Positions 42,498 to 51,293 of a stretch of 64,000 nucleotides of DNA are shown here, piece by piece. Under the pieces are notes generated by a model. It saw nothing but the letters and a program-made list of their open reading frames with translations. It had not been told where the DNA came from and made no database searches. A program made the translations under genes and the position numbers. Position 1 is the first letter of the stretch. Each line of letters begins with the position of its first letter. The stretch is from Streptomyces guryensis (GTDB lineage Bacteria > Actinomycetota > Actinomycetes > Streptomycetales > Streptomycetaceae), in contig NZ_JAJSBI010000002.1 of NCBI RefSeq assembly GCF_021261325.1, forward strand, positions 372,001-436,000. The letters run 5' to 3'.

Positions 42498-44084
42498 ATG
42501 ACGGCAGCAGTCCAGGCAGAGCCGGTGGTGAGCACGACGTACGGGGCCGTACGAGGCCGGTACGAGCAGGGGATCGCGGTGTTCCGGGGTGTTCCGTACG
42601 CCGCACCTCCCTTCGGACCCCGCCGGTTCCGGCCGCCCGTGCCACCCGAGACCTGGGACGGCGTGCGCGACGCGGGTACCTTCGGGCCGACGCCGCCGAA
42701 ACCGCCGTACTCCGAGGCCTTCGAGAAGTACCTGTCCGACCCCGTCGTCCGCGGTGACGACTGCCTCAATCTGAACGTGTGGACACCGGAGCCGGGCCCC
42801 GGAGCCCGGCTCCCGGTTCTGGTGTGGCTGCACGGCGGCGCCCTGACCAGGGGCTCCTCCGCCGTGCCGGTGTACGACGGGCGCAGCTTCGCCCGGGACG
42901 GCGTCGTCTTCGTCTCGGCCAACTACCGACTCGGAGTCGAGGGCTACGGACTGTTCCCGGACGCCCCCGCCAACCCCGGCCTGCGCGACCAGCTCGCCGC
43001 CCTGCAGTGGGTGCACGAGTCGATCGCGGCCTTCGGCGGCGACCCCGACCGGATCACCCTGGCCGGCCAGTCGGCGGGGGCGATCAGCATCGGCGCCCTG
43101 ATCGCGGCCCCGCAGGCGCAGGGGCTGGTACGGCGGGCGGTCCTGCAGAGCGGGCCGCCCGAGGCGTTCGAACGGGCCAAGGTACGGCGCATGGTGCGCC
43201 GCATGGCCACCCGGCTGAAGATCCCCGCCACCGCCGCGGCCTTCGCCGACGTCGACCGCGAGCTGCTCCTTCGCACCCAGGCCGACGTGGGCAGACTCAG
43301 CAGCCCCGTGCTCGGCGGCCCCTCCTTCGGCATCGTCATCGACGGCGACCTCGTGCCGCGCGACCCGCTGGAGGCGCTCGTCGACGGCGACGCGGCACGG
43401 GGCGTCGACCTGATGATGGGCTGGACCAGCGACGAATACCGCCTCTGGCTGGTCCCCGGCGGCCTCCTGGAACGCGTCGATCACCTGGGCGCGGTCGCCC
43501 TCGCCGGCGCCATGGCCCGCTGCCACTGCGGCACCGAGGTGCCGCGCGGCTACCGCACCCTGCACACCGAGGCCGGCACCGCCGAGATCGTCGGCCAGAT
43601 GGTCACCGACCACCTGCTGCGCCTGCCGCTGCACCGCCTGGCCGACTCCCGCCCCGACTCCTCGTACGTCTACGAGTTCGCCTGGCCGTCCAGCCTCCCG
43701 GACCTGGGCGCCTGCCACGCCCTGGAGCTCGGCTTCGTCTTCGACACCGGAGACGTACCGGAATCCCGCAAGCTGGCCGGCGAGGGCGCGCCGCAGGAAC
43801 TCGCCGACGCCATGCACGCGGCCTGGGTGCGGTTCGCGACGGTCGGGGACCCCGGCTGGGAGCGCTGGGACGAGACGCATCCGGTGCGGATCTTCGACGC
43901 GGGCGAGCCCCGCACCGCCCACGGCCCGCGGGACGCCGAGCTGGCGCTGTGGGCCGCCGACGCCCTCAGGAGCAGGGAATCCGCCCTTGCGTCGGCCCCG
44001 GCGGGCGGCTCGCCGTCCCGCAACATGGAACTGCGTTCCGTCGTGCGGCGGCTGCGGCTGCCCGGCTCGGTCCGTCGGCAGTGA
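42498..44084 (+). CDS. Carboxylesterase (type B, alpha/beta hydrolase)
   Basis: The 528-residue protein is a carboxylesterase/lipase family member. It has the oxyanion-hole motif VLVWLHGGAL near residue 107, nucleophile elbow GQSAGA near 190, an acidic residue in GWTSDEYRLW near 310 and catalytic His in ACHALELGFVF near 408. There is no signal peptide, so it acts in the cytoplasm, perhaps removing acetyl, feruloyl or methyl esters from imported oligosaccharides. GAGGAGGCTGG precedes the start. Its 3' end has been partly duplicated downstream. Confidence 0.87.
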   Translation: MTAAVQAEPVVSTTYGAVRGRYEQGIAVFRGVPYAAPPFGPRRFRPPVPPETWDGVRDAGTFGPTPPKPPYSEAFEKYLSDPVVRGDDCLNLNVWTPEPGPGARLPVLVWLHGGALTRGSSAVPVYDGRSFARDGVVFVSANYRLGVEGYGLFPDAPANPGLRDQLAALQWVHESIAAFGGDPDRITLAGQSAGAISIGALIAAPQAQGLVRRAVLQSGPPEAFERAKVRRMVRRMATRLKIPATAAAFADVDRELLLRTQADVGRLSSPVLGGPSFGIVIDGDLVPRDPLEALVDGDAARGVDLMMGWTSDEYRLWLVPGGLLERVDHLGAVALAGAMARCHCGTEVPRGYRTLHTEAGTAEIVGQMVTDHLLRLPLHRLADSRPDSSYVYEFAWPSSLPDLGACHALELGFVFDTGDVPESRKLAGEGAPQELADAMHAAWVRFATVGDPGWERWDETHPVRIFDAGEPRTAHGPRDAELALWAADALRSRESALASAPAGGSPSRNMELRSVVRRLRLPGSVRRQ

Positions 44085-44300
44085 CCACCGGGGCGGGGTC
44101 GGCTGTGGTCGCGCCGCCACCGTGTCGTGCACCGCCCACGGCCCGTGGGAGGCCGCCGAGCTGGCGCTGTGCGCTGCCTACGCCAGGGCCGGGGAATCCA
44201 GCCTCGCGTCGACCCCGGTGGGCGGCTGCGGCTGCCCGGCTCGGTCCGTCGGCATGACCGCCGGGGCGGGGCGGCTACGGTCGCGCCGCCGCCACCGAGT
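43913..44300. repeat. Decayed tandem duplication of the esterase 3' end and LacI 3' end
   Basis: The segment beginning CACCGCCCACGGCCCG occurs twice, 217 bp apart. Copy one spans the last 170 bases of the esterase gene and about 45 bp beyond it. Copy two contains the same sequence with a roughly 45-bp internal deletion and ends inside the last codons of the convergent LacI gene. The intergenic copy of the LacI end (GTCGCGCCGCCACCG) shows that the duplication spanned the junction of both genes. Confidence 0.8.
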
Positions 44301-45330
44301 CCCGCACCACCACGTGCGTCCCCAGCAGCAGATGCTCGTCCGGAGCCTCCGCGGTGCGGCTCAGGGCGGTACGGACGGCGAGCCGGCCCAGTTCCTCGTA
44401 CGGGACGTGCACCGTGGTCAGGGCGGGGTGCAGGTCGCGGGCGAACGGGATGTCGTCGTAGCCGGCCAGGGAGACATCGCCCGGGACGTCCAGGCCCGCC
44501 TCGTGCAGAGCGGTCAGGGCGCCGGCCGCGACCATGTCGGTGGCGGCGACCACGGCCGTGAACTCCAGGCCCTCCTTGAGTGCTTCGCGCATCAGACGGT
44601 GGCCCGCGTCGCGGGTGAAGTCGCCGTGCCGGAGCAGTGCCGGGTCGGGCTCCAGTCCGCGGGCGCGATGAGCGGCGAGATAGCCGCGCTCACGCCCTTG
44701 GGCCGTCGTGTGGTCCGGTTTCCCTCCCAGGAACAGAACGCGCTCGTGGCCCTGGGCCAGCACGTGGGCGACCAGGGCGTAGGCGCCGCCCTCGTTGTCG
44801 TACTCGATGACCGTGACGGGCGCGTCGGGCCCGAGCGGCGGCCGTCCGCACAGCACCAGCCGTGACCCCGCCGACGCCAGCGAGTCGGCCATACGACGGG
44901 TGCGCTCGCGGTACTCGGCCGTGTCCGCGGCGCCGCCCACCAGGATCACGGCGGCGGCGCGCTGGGCCCGCATCATCTCCACGAACTCCAGTTCGTGCCG
45001 CACGTCCCCCTCCGTGCCGCACACCAGGCACAGATGGCCGAGCCGGGTCGCCTCGCGCTCCACGCCGTACGCCATGTGCGCGAACGAAGGGCCGGTGATG
45101 TCCTCCAGCACGAAGGCAAGCGTGGGCGTCCCGACCCCGGCGACCGCCTTGGCCCGCGCGTCGGCGACGTAGTCCATCTCCCGCACGGCCCGCATCACCC
45201 GCGAACGCGTCGCCGCACTCACCGGATACACCCCGCCGAGCACCCGCGACACCGTCGACGCGGACACCCCCGCCCGGGCCGCCACATCCCGGATCGTGCT
45301 CCGCCCGACGTCCTCGCTCTTCCTGGTCAT
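44275..45330 (-). CDS. LacI-family regulator
   Basis: This 351-residue LacI/GalR regulator has the head STIRDVAARAGVSASTVSRV and the effector domain end GYDDIPFARDLHPALTTVHV. It is a paralogue of the 362-residue LacI protein 14 kb away, sharing PYEELGRLAVR and the LGTHVVVRDSV end. It is convergent with the esterase and second ABC operon, so it probably regulates that operon or itself. A perfect AACCGGTT lies 5-12 bp upstream of its start codon, where a bound repressor would block its own transcription. Its last codons lie in a duplicated segment. Confidence 0.87.
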   Translation of the reverse strand: MTRKSEDVGRSTIRDVAARAGVSASTVSRVLGGVYPVSAATRSRVMRAVREMDYVADARAKAVAGVGTPTLAFVLEDITGPSFAHMAYGVEREATRLGHLCLVCGTEGDVRHELEFVEMMRAQRAAAVILVGGAADTAEYRERTRRMADSLASAGSRLVLCGRPPLGPDAPVTVIEYDNEGGAYALVAHVLAQGHERVLFLGGKPDHTTAQGRERGYLAAHRARGLEPDPALLRHGDFTRDAGHRLMREALKEGLEFTAVVAATDMVAAGALTALHEAGLDVPGDVSLAGYDDIPFARDLHPALTTVHVPYEELGRLAVRTALSRTAEAPDEHLLLGTHVVVRDSVAAARP

Positions 45331-45332
45331 CG

Positions 45333-45344
45333 GCAACCGGTTCC
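45333..45344. promoter_or_regulatory. LacI-type operator GCAACCGGTTCC
   Basis: AACCGGTT is a perfect palindrome and the 12-mer fits GNAANC/GNTTNC. It abuts the start codon of the third LacI gene, the usual place for autorepression. Confidence 0.55.
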
Positions 45345-45359
45345 CATGGGCTGAGGTTA

Positions 45360-45415
45360 GCGCCCTGAAGGGGCGCGGGGAACTGCGCGAACCACCACGA
45401 CGAAGCCGCAGCCGC
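45360..45415. repeat. Dispersed hairpin repeat, copy 6 (AACTGCGC variant)
   Basis: GCGCCCTGAAGGGGCGC is followed by GGGGAACTGCGCG and ACCACCACGACGAAGCCGC. It lies 39 bp beyond the stop of the homocysteine methyltransferase gene and before the LacI gene start. Confidence 0.75.
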
Positions 45416-45453
45416 GAGACACCAGAACCCCTGTGGCGAAAAGGCGAACCTGC

Positions 45454-46377
45454 TCAGCCGCGCAACGCCCCGGCAATCCCCGCGATGGCCTCCGGCCCCA
45501 CCCGGCAGCACCCACCGATCAGACGCGCCCCGGACGCCCGCCACCCCGTCACCTGCTCGGAGGTGAAGGAGGAGCGCCCCGCCCAGGCGCGAGCCTCCGC
45601 ATCCCAGGCCTCCCCACTGTTGGGGTAGACGACGACAGGCTTGCCGGTCACACCGGCGGCAGTCCGTACCGCACCGTCCACGTCCTCCGGCGCACAGCAG
45701 TTGACGCCGACGGCGATCACCTCGTCCACGTCGGCCGCCAGGGCAAAGGCCTCCTCCAACGGCTGGCCGGCCCGCGTCCGCCCTCCGGCGACCGAGTAGG
45801 AGAGCCACACAGGCACCCCCAGCCCGCGGACCCCCCGCAGCAGTGCCGCCGCCTCGTCGGAATCGGGCACCGTCTCCAGCGCCAGCACGTCGGGACCGGC
45901 GGCGGCCAGCACCTCCAGCCGGGGACGGTGGAAGCGCTCCAGTTCGTCGACGCTCAGCCCGTACCGCCCCCGGTACTCGGAGCCGTCCGCGAGCATCGCC
46001 CCGTAGGGGCCGACGGACGCGGCCACCCACAGCGACCGCGCGACCCCCTTCGCCTGCGCCTGCCCCGCCGCGTCGCGCGCCAACTCCACGCTCAGGGAGA
46101 GCAGTTCGGCGGCCTTCTCGTGCCCGATGCCGCGCTGGGCGAAGCCCTCGAACGTGGCCTGGTAGCTCGACGTGATCGCCACGTCCGCGCCCGCCTCGAA
46201 GTACGCGAGGTGCGCCTCGGTGATCGCCTCGGGCCGCTCGGCGAGCAGCCGCGCCGACCACAGCTCGTCGCTCAGGTCGTGCCCCGCGGACTCGAGCTGG
46301 TTGGACATGCCGCCGTCGAGTACGACGGTTCCGGCGGCGAGGGCCCGGGCGAGGGAGGAAGAGGTGTCGCTGGTCAT
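45454..46377 (-). CDS. mmuM: Homocysteine S-methyltransferase
   Basis: The 307-residue zinc enzyme transfers a methyl group from S-methylmethionine (or SAM) to homocysteine, giving methionine. It begins VVLDGGMSNQLESAG and has the zinc Cys ligands in GVNCCAPED near residue 225 and GGCCRVGPEAI near 290. The length is normal for MmuM. It is divergent from an amino-acid permease, echoing the mmuP-mmuM pairing of E. coli, so it probably salvages plant-derived S-methylmethionine. That would suit a plant-debris lifestyle, although it is unrelated to the polysaccharide genes around it. Confidence 0.9.
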   Translation of the reverse strand: MTSDTSSSLARALAAGTVVLDGGMSNQLESAGHDLSDELWSARLLAERPEAITEAHLAYFEAGADVAITSSYQATFEGFAQRGIGHEKAAELLSLSVELARDAAGQAQAKGVARSLWVAASVGPYGAMLADGSEYRGRYGLSVDELERFHRPRLEVLAAAGPDVLALETVPDSDEAAALLRGVRGLGVPVWLSYSVAGGRTRAGQPLEEAFALAADVDEVIAVGVNCCAPEDVDGAVRTAAGVTGKPVVVYPNSGEAWDAEARAWAGRSSFTSEQVTGWRASGARLIGGCCRVGPEAIAGIAGALRG

Positions 46378-46411
46378 GGGACGACGCTAGCCGAAGGGGT
46401 GGGCGACGGAC

Positions 46412-46432
46412 GTTCATGTCCATCACATGAAC
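46412..46432. promoter_or_regulatory. Inverted repeat GTTCATGT-N5-ACATGAAC between mmuM and the permease
   Basis: Perfect 8-bp arms around CCATC lie in the 124-bp divergent region, 35 bp from mmuM and 70 bp from the permease start. This is a strong candidate operator for joint control of both genes. The cognate regulator is unknown. Confidence 0.6.
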
Positions 46433-46501
46433 AGATCGCCCAGCATGTGGGACGCCGGGTTACGATCACGCACCCCCGCTCCCCACCGCACGGAAAGCAC
46501 C

Positions 46502-47890
46502 ATGACTGCCCCCAGCCCCACCGAGGCCACCGCACCGGAGCCGGCCGCCACCCCCGCCCCCCGCCGCACCTTCGGCCTGGCCGCGGCCACCGCGCTCGTG
46601 ATGGGCAACATCATCGGCGGCGGCATCTTCGCGCTGCCGGCCACCGTCGCCCCGTACGGCACGGTGAGTCTGCTCGCGTTCGTCGTGCTGTCGGTCGCCG
46701 CGGTGCTGCTCGCCCTGCTCTTCGGGAAGCTGGCCCGGCGCAGCCCGGTCACCGGCGGGCTGTACGTGTACCCGCGCGACGCGTTCGGCCCGTTCGCCGG
46801 GTTCCTGTCGGCCTGGTCGTACTGGACGATGTGCTGGGTCAGCATCGCCGCGCTCGCCGTCGCGGTCGTCGGCTACGTCGACGTCCTGATCCCCCTGCAC
46901 GGCAACCACGCCCTCGAAGCGGTCGTGGCCCTTGCCGCGCTGTGGCTCCCGGCGGCCGCGAACTTCGCCGGGACCCGCTGGGTCGGCGTGGTCCAGGTGG
47001 TGTCGACGATCCTGAAGTTCGTGCCGCTGCTCCTCGTCTCCACGATCGGGCTCTTCTTCGTCGACGCGGACAACTTCGGCCCGTTCAACGCCTCCGGAGG
47101 CAGCACCCCCGGCGCGGTCGCCGCCGCGGCCGCCCTGCTCCTCTACAGCTTCCTCGGCGTCGAGTCGGCCGCGGTCAGCGCGGGCGAGGTCGAGAACCCG
47201 GAGCGCAACGTGGGCCGCGCGAGCGTCCTCGGCACCCTGGGCTCCGCCCTCGTCTACCTCCTCGGCACGGTCGCCGTCTTCGGTCTCGTCCCGCACGACA
47301 AACTGGTGAACTCCGGCGCCCCCTTCGCCGACGCGGTGAACGCGATCACCGGCGGCTCCTGGGGCGGCACGGCCATCGCCCTGGTCGCCGTCGCCTCGAT
47401 CACGGGCTGCCTCAACGGCTGGATCCTGATGGCCGCGCAGATGCCGTACGCCGCCGCCCGCGACGGCCTCTTCCCGGCGCCGTTCGCCAAGGTCGGCAAG
47501 GGCGGGGTGCCCGGCTTCGGGGTCTGGGCCGTCGCCGTCCTCGGCACGCTCCTGATCGCCCTGAACTACACGGCGGGCCCGGACACCACCTTCCGCGTCC
47601 TCGTCCTGATCACGACGTTCACCGGCTGCGTGCCCTACCTTCTGTCGGCTGCCGCGCAGCTGTACTGGCTGGCCCAGGGCACCCGCGAGCGGGTCCGCCC
47701 GGCAGGCCTCGTTCGCGATCTGATCGTCGCCGCTCTGTCCTTCGCGTTCTCCTTCTGGCTGATCGCGGGCGCCGGCTACGCGGCCGTCTACCAGGGCGTG
47801 CTGTTCCTTTTCGCGGGGATTCCGGTGTACGTGTGGCTACAGGGGCGGAAGCGGGAACCGGCGGGGGAGACGTCCACGCTGTCCGGGTGA
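46502..47890 (+). CDS. APC-family amino acid permease (possible S-methylmethionine transporter)
   Basis: This 462-residue integral membrane protein has about twelve membrane segments. It opens with LAAATALVMGNIIGGGIFALPATV near residue 25-48 (in parts), the GxG/IGxGIF signature of the amino acid-polyamine-organocation family. YSFLGVESAAVSAGEVENPERNV near 205-225 (in parts) is the second hallmark. Relatives include arginine/agmatine exchangers. Its divergent partner mmuM suggests S-methylmethionine as substrate, which is inference. I start at MTAPSPTEA, behind GGAAAG; the open frame extends 25 codons further but is non-coding in character. It ends 16 bp from the convergent surface-protein gene. 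Confidence 0.83.
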   Translation: MTAPSPTEATAPEPAATPAPRRTFGLAAATALVMGNIIGGGIFALPATVAPYGTVSLLAFVVLSVAAVLLALLFGKLARRSPVTGGLYVYPRDAFGPFAGFLSAWSYWTMCWVSIAALAVAVVGYVDVLIPLHGNHALEAVVALAALWLPAAANFAGTRWVGVVQVVSTILKFVPLLLVSTIGLFFVDADNFGPFNASGGSTPGAVAAAAALLLYSFLGVESAAVSAGEVENPERNVGRASVLGTLGSALVYLLGTVAVFGLVPHDKLVNSGAPFADAVNAITGGSWGGTAIALVAVASITGCLNGWILMAAQMPYAAARDGLFPAPFAKVGKGGVPGFGVWAVAVLGTLLIALNYTAGPDTTFRVLVLITTFTGCVPYLLSAAAQLYWLAQGTRERVRPAGLVRDLIVAALSFAFSFWLIAGAGYAAVYQGVLFLFAGIPVYVWLQGRKREPAGETSTLSG

Positions 47891-47906
47891 GGCGGTGAAG
47901 CGGCGG

Positions 47907-50012
47907 CTAACCGTGCGCCGCATGCCGTCCGCCCCTGCGCTGCCCACCACGCCCGCGCTTGACCGCGGGCACCGCGAGCCCGACGAGCAGCCCCGCCGCC
48001 AGCACGTACGGCCACCAACCGAGGCCGCTGCTGCTCGCGCTGTTCGCGGTGCCTGCTGCCGCCCCGCCGGACGCTGCGCTGTCCGGGTGGTCGGCGGCCG
48101 GGGAGGGGCTCCCGCCGGTCGCGGTCAGGGTGACGTCATTGCCGTCGCCGCCGCGGTAACTGATCCGGTACGTGATGTCCGCGAGCTTCAGCTGTGTGCC
48201 CTCCTTGAGCCCCCTGAAGGCGCCGGTGGTCTTCGACTTCCCCGAATGCTCGATGACGGTGATCGCACGGGCCGGCTTCGCCCCGGCGGCCGCCAGGTCG
48301 AGGTCTCCGGCCAGTCGGACCGACGATCCCGTCACCTTCAACGGCTGGGCGCCCAGGACGAGTTCGCCCTTCGCGCTCTGCCTGTAGCTCCCGGCGACCG
48401 TGACCCCACCCGCCACGACACCGTCGTTGGTCACCGACCCCTTCACGGTGCCCTTGCCGGTCAGCGTGGTGGCCACGCGCAGTCCGGACGGTCCGGCGTC
48501 GAGCCGCGAGCCCGTCGAACCGAGTCTGATCGCCCTGCTGTGGACGAGGTTCGCGCCGGAGCGCAGCGCCAGGGTGCCCTTCTCGACCGTCGTCGTGCCG
48601 GTGTACGTCACCCCGCTTCCCGTCAGGGTCGCCGTGGCGGCCCCGGTCTGAGTCAGCGACCCGCTGCCGCTGATCCGGGACAGGGCCAGGGGCTTGCCCG
48701 TGTTGTTCAGCACCAGCGAGCCGTTGTCGACCACCTTGTAGAGGTCACCGTTGGTGTAGAGCCCGCCGTCCCCGCCCTGCTTGCCGCTGCCCAGTCGCAG
48801 CACCGCGCCCTTCTCGACCGTCGTCGAGCCGTTGTAGTACTGGACGGCGGCGAAGGTCACGTCGTTGCCCTTCGTCCCCTTGATGACGATGTCCCCGGCG
48901 CCGGGTGCGGCCAGCGTGTCGTGGAACCTGCCGCCGCCGATGGGGGCGCCCAGCGTCACCGGCCCGTCGTAGTCGAACGTGAGCAGCGAACGGGAGCGCG
49001 CCGCAAGCAGGTTGATGTAAACGGTCTCTGCCGTGCCCGGCATGAAGATCTTGTCGGTCGTGCCGTCGCCCCACTGGACGTTCGCGCCCTTGATGTTGGT
49101 GCCGCGCTTGTTGACGTTCTTGTGCGCGGGCGTCCAGTTCAGGGAAGGGTCGCTGAGCGAGGGGTTGGTGTCGCCGCCCTGGTTCGACCAGCTGTACTGA
49201 CCGGTCAGGACCACCTTGCTGCCGGGCCGGGACTGGACGTTGATGTCACTGCCGTACTCGCGCTGGTAGAAGTCCATGCCCATGGTGACGGTCTGACCGA
49301 GAGGCGTGTCCACGGTCCAGGTGCCCTGGTTGAGGACCTTGCGCATGTTCGGCAGCGAGGTGGCGAACTCCGGCGCGCCGGCGTTGAGCTGCGTGCCGTT
49401 GTCGATCACCCCCGAGAAGGAGTGGGTGCCCGACAGGGCCCAGCTGCCCCAGAGGAAGCGCGGCTGCGTGATCAGACCGGAGCCGCTGATCGTGCCCAGG
49501 TTGTAGGCGCTCGTCAGCGACAGTCGCAGCGTGCCGTCGACCCGGATGTTGTCCTGGTTGAGCCGGAACCCCGGGGTGTTGTACGGGAAGTGCCCGAGCA
49601 GCCCCGTCGTCCCGCCGTTGCCGTACTGCAGGGTCGCGCCCCGCTCGACGGTGATCGCGGGCGGGTCGGCGTCGGCCGTGGTGACGTACGGGTGGTTGCC
49701 GCCCTGCGTCTTCACCACCTGATGCTGCCGTGACGCGGGCAGGGTGAAGTCGCTGTCCTTGGTGAGGACCAGCGTTCCGCCGCCGCGCACGGTCAGCGTG
49801 CCCTCACCGCGGAACACCCCGTCGTACGTCGTCGTCCCGGACGGCACGGTGACCACGGTGTCGCCGGTGAGCGTCACGTCCCGGTCGGCGAGCACGTCGG
49901 CGGTGACGTCACGGGTACCGGCGGCCGCCGCGGGAGGAGCGGTGGAGAGCAGGGCGGCGACCGCCGCGAGAGCTCCGGCGACGGCTGCTGTCTGATGGGT
50001 ATGGCTGCGCAC
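47907..50012 (-). CDS. Large secreted, C-terminally anchored beta-helix surface protein
   Basis: This 701-residue protein has a signal peptide (AAVAGALAAVAALLSTAPPAAAA). A long Gly/Thr/Ser-rich body of short repeats follows, such as GSGSLTQTGAATATLTGSGVTY in parts and TTTVEKGTLALRSGANLV. These are the passenger repeats ('autotransporter-associated beta strand') of adhesin-like beta helices. Near the end a Pro/Ser/Ala linker precedes one membrane helix (WWPYVLAAGLLVGLAVPAV) and a basic tail, the layout of a surface-anchored protein without a clear LPxTG. It may bind plant cell-wall material. The GTG start has no obvious ribosome site. Function unknown. Confidence 0.78.
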   Translation of the reverse strand: MRSHTHQTAAVAGALAAVAALLSTAPPAAAAGTRDVTADVLADRDVTLTGDTVVTVPSGTTTYDGVFRGEGTLTVRGGGTLVLTKDSDFTLPASRQHQVVKTQGGNHPYVTTADADPPAITVERGATLQYGNGGTTGLLGHFPYNTPGFRLNQDNIRVDGTLRLSLTSAYNLGTISGSGLITQPRFLWGSWALSGTHSFSGVIDNGTQLNAGAPEFATSLPNMRKVLNQGTWTVDTPLGQTVTMGMDFYQREYGSDINVQSRPGSKVVLTGQYSWSNQGGDTNPSLSDPSLNWTPAHKNVNKRGTNIKGANVQWGDGTTDKIFMPGTAETVYINLLAARSRSLLTFDYDGPVTLGAPIGGGRFHDTLAAPGAGDIVIKGTKGNDVTFAAVQYYNGSTTVEKGAVLRLGSGKQGGDGGLYTNGDLYKVVDNGSLVLNNTGKPLALSRISGSGSLTQTGAATATLTGSGVTYTGTTTVEKGTLALRSGANLVHSRAIRLGSTGSRLDAGPSGLRVATTLTGKGTVKGSVTNDGVVAGGVTVAGSYRQSAKGELVLGAQPLKVTGSSVRLAGDLDLAAAGAKPARAITVIEHSGKSKTTGAFRGLKEGTQLKLADITYRISYRGGDGNDVTLTATGGSPSPAADHPDSAASGGAAAGTANSASSSGLGWWPYVLAAGLLVGLAVPAVKRGRGGQRRGGRHAAHG

Positions 50013-50075
50013 GTCAGAGGAGACGGGCCGGAGGGCCGCCGATAACAGAAAAAACCGCGCTACGGCGGAAATCGC

Positions 50076-50087
50076 GAAAGCGCTCTC
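50076..50087. promoter_or_regulatory. LacI-type operator GAAAGCGCTCTC
   Basis: It has one mismatch to the GNAANC/GNTTNC pattern. It lies between the divergent surface-protein and GH43 genes, 64 bp upstream of the former and 114 bp upstream of the latter, so it could control both. Confidence 0.45.
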
Positions 50088-50200
50088 TGTCAGTCCCGTC
50101 AGACCCGTTGACCTCCTCGTTCCACACCCTTACCTTTTCGGCGTTCGTAATGACAGATGGTGTTCGCTACCTCGAACGTCCCCCGCCGAGAGGCAGCCGT

Positions 50201-51292
50201 ATGAGCCGCAACAACGACCTGCCCCAAGTCCCCAGCCGTCGCCTGATGCTGAAGGGAGCCGCCCTCGCCGCGGGCGCCCTGGCGGCCACCCCCGCCACCG
50301 TGGCCACCGCCGCGCCGGCCTCGAAGGCGGCCCCGTTCGTGAACCCCCTCGTGCGTCAGCGCGCCGACCCGTACATCCACCGCCACGCCGACGGCCACTA
50401 CTACTTCACGGCAACCGTGCCCGAGTACGACCGCATCATCCTGCGCCGCTCCCGCACCCTGAACGGCCTGGCGACCGCAGCCGAGTCAGTCATCTGGGCC
50501 AAGCACGCCACGGGCGTGATGGGCGCGCACATCTGGGCGCCGGAGATCCACCGCATCGGCGGCAAGTGGTACATCTACTTCGCCTCCGCGCCCGCCGAGA
50601 GCGTCTGGGACATCCGCATCTGGGTCCTGGAGAACGCCCACCCCGATCCCTTCAAGGGGACTTGGGTGGAGAAGGGCCAGGTGAAGACCGCCTGGGAGAC
50701 CTTCTCCCTGGACGCCACCACCTTCAGCCACCGCGGCACCCGCTATCTCGTCTGGGCCCAGCACGAGCCCGGCATGGACAACAACACCGCCCTGTGGCTG
50801 TCGAAGATGGCGAACCCGTGGACCCTGACGGGCCCCCAAGTCCGGCTCTCCACCCCCGAGTTCGACTGGGAGACCATCGGCTACAAGGTCAACGAGGGCC
50901 CCGCGGTCCTCGCCCGCAACGGCCGCCTCTTCCTGTCCTACTCGGCCAGCGCCACCGACTACCACTACTGCATGGGCCTGCTGACCGTCGACGCGAACGC
51001 CGACCTGATGGACCCCGCCAACTGGTCCAAGTCGCCGGTCCCCGTCTTCACCAGCAACGACACCACCGAGCAGTACGGCCCCGGCCACAACTGCTTCACG
51101 GTCGCCGAGGACGGCCGCAGCGACGTCCTCGTCTACCACGCCCGCCAGTACAAGGAGATCACCGGCGACCCCCTGAACGACCCCAACCGCCACACCCGGG
51201 TCCAGAAGCTGGGCTGGCACCCGGACGGCACCCCCCACTTCGGCATCCCCGTGGCGGACACGGCCGCCGGCTCCGCAAAGGAGAGTGTCTGA
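50201..51292 (+). CDS. Secreted GH43 alpha-L-arabinofuranosidase/arabinanase-like enzyme
   Basis: This 363-residue secreted enzyme has a Tat-like signal (SRRLMLKGAALAAGALAATP) and a single five-bladed propeller. Catalytic candidates are Asp in QRADPYIHRHADG near residue 56, Asp in FSLDATTFSHRG near 170 and Glu in KVNEGPAVLARNG near 236. The shape resembles exo-acting arabinofuranosidases of GH43 without an accessory domain. It would trim arabinan side chains of rhamnogalacturonan-I outside the cell. A degraded GH43-CBM13 gene starts two bases after its stop. Confidence 0.85.
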   Translation: MSRNNDLPQVPSRRLMLKGAALAAGALAATPATVATAAPASKAAPFVNPLVRQRADPYIHRHADGHYYFTATVPEYDRIILRRSRTLNGLATAAESVIWAKHATGVMGAHIWAPEIHRIGGKWYIYFASAPAESVWDIRIWVLENAHPDPFKGTWVEKGQVKTAWETFSLDATTFSHRGTRYLVWAQHEPGMDNNTALWLSKMANPWTLTGPQVRLSTPEFDWETIGYKVNEGPAVLARNGRLFLSYSASATDYHYCMGLLTVDANADLMDPANWSKSPVPVFTSNDTTEQYGPGHNCFTVAEDGRSDVLVYHARQYKEITGDPLNDPNRHTRVQKLGWHPDGTPHFGIPVADTAAGSAKESV

Positions 51293-51293
51293 G

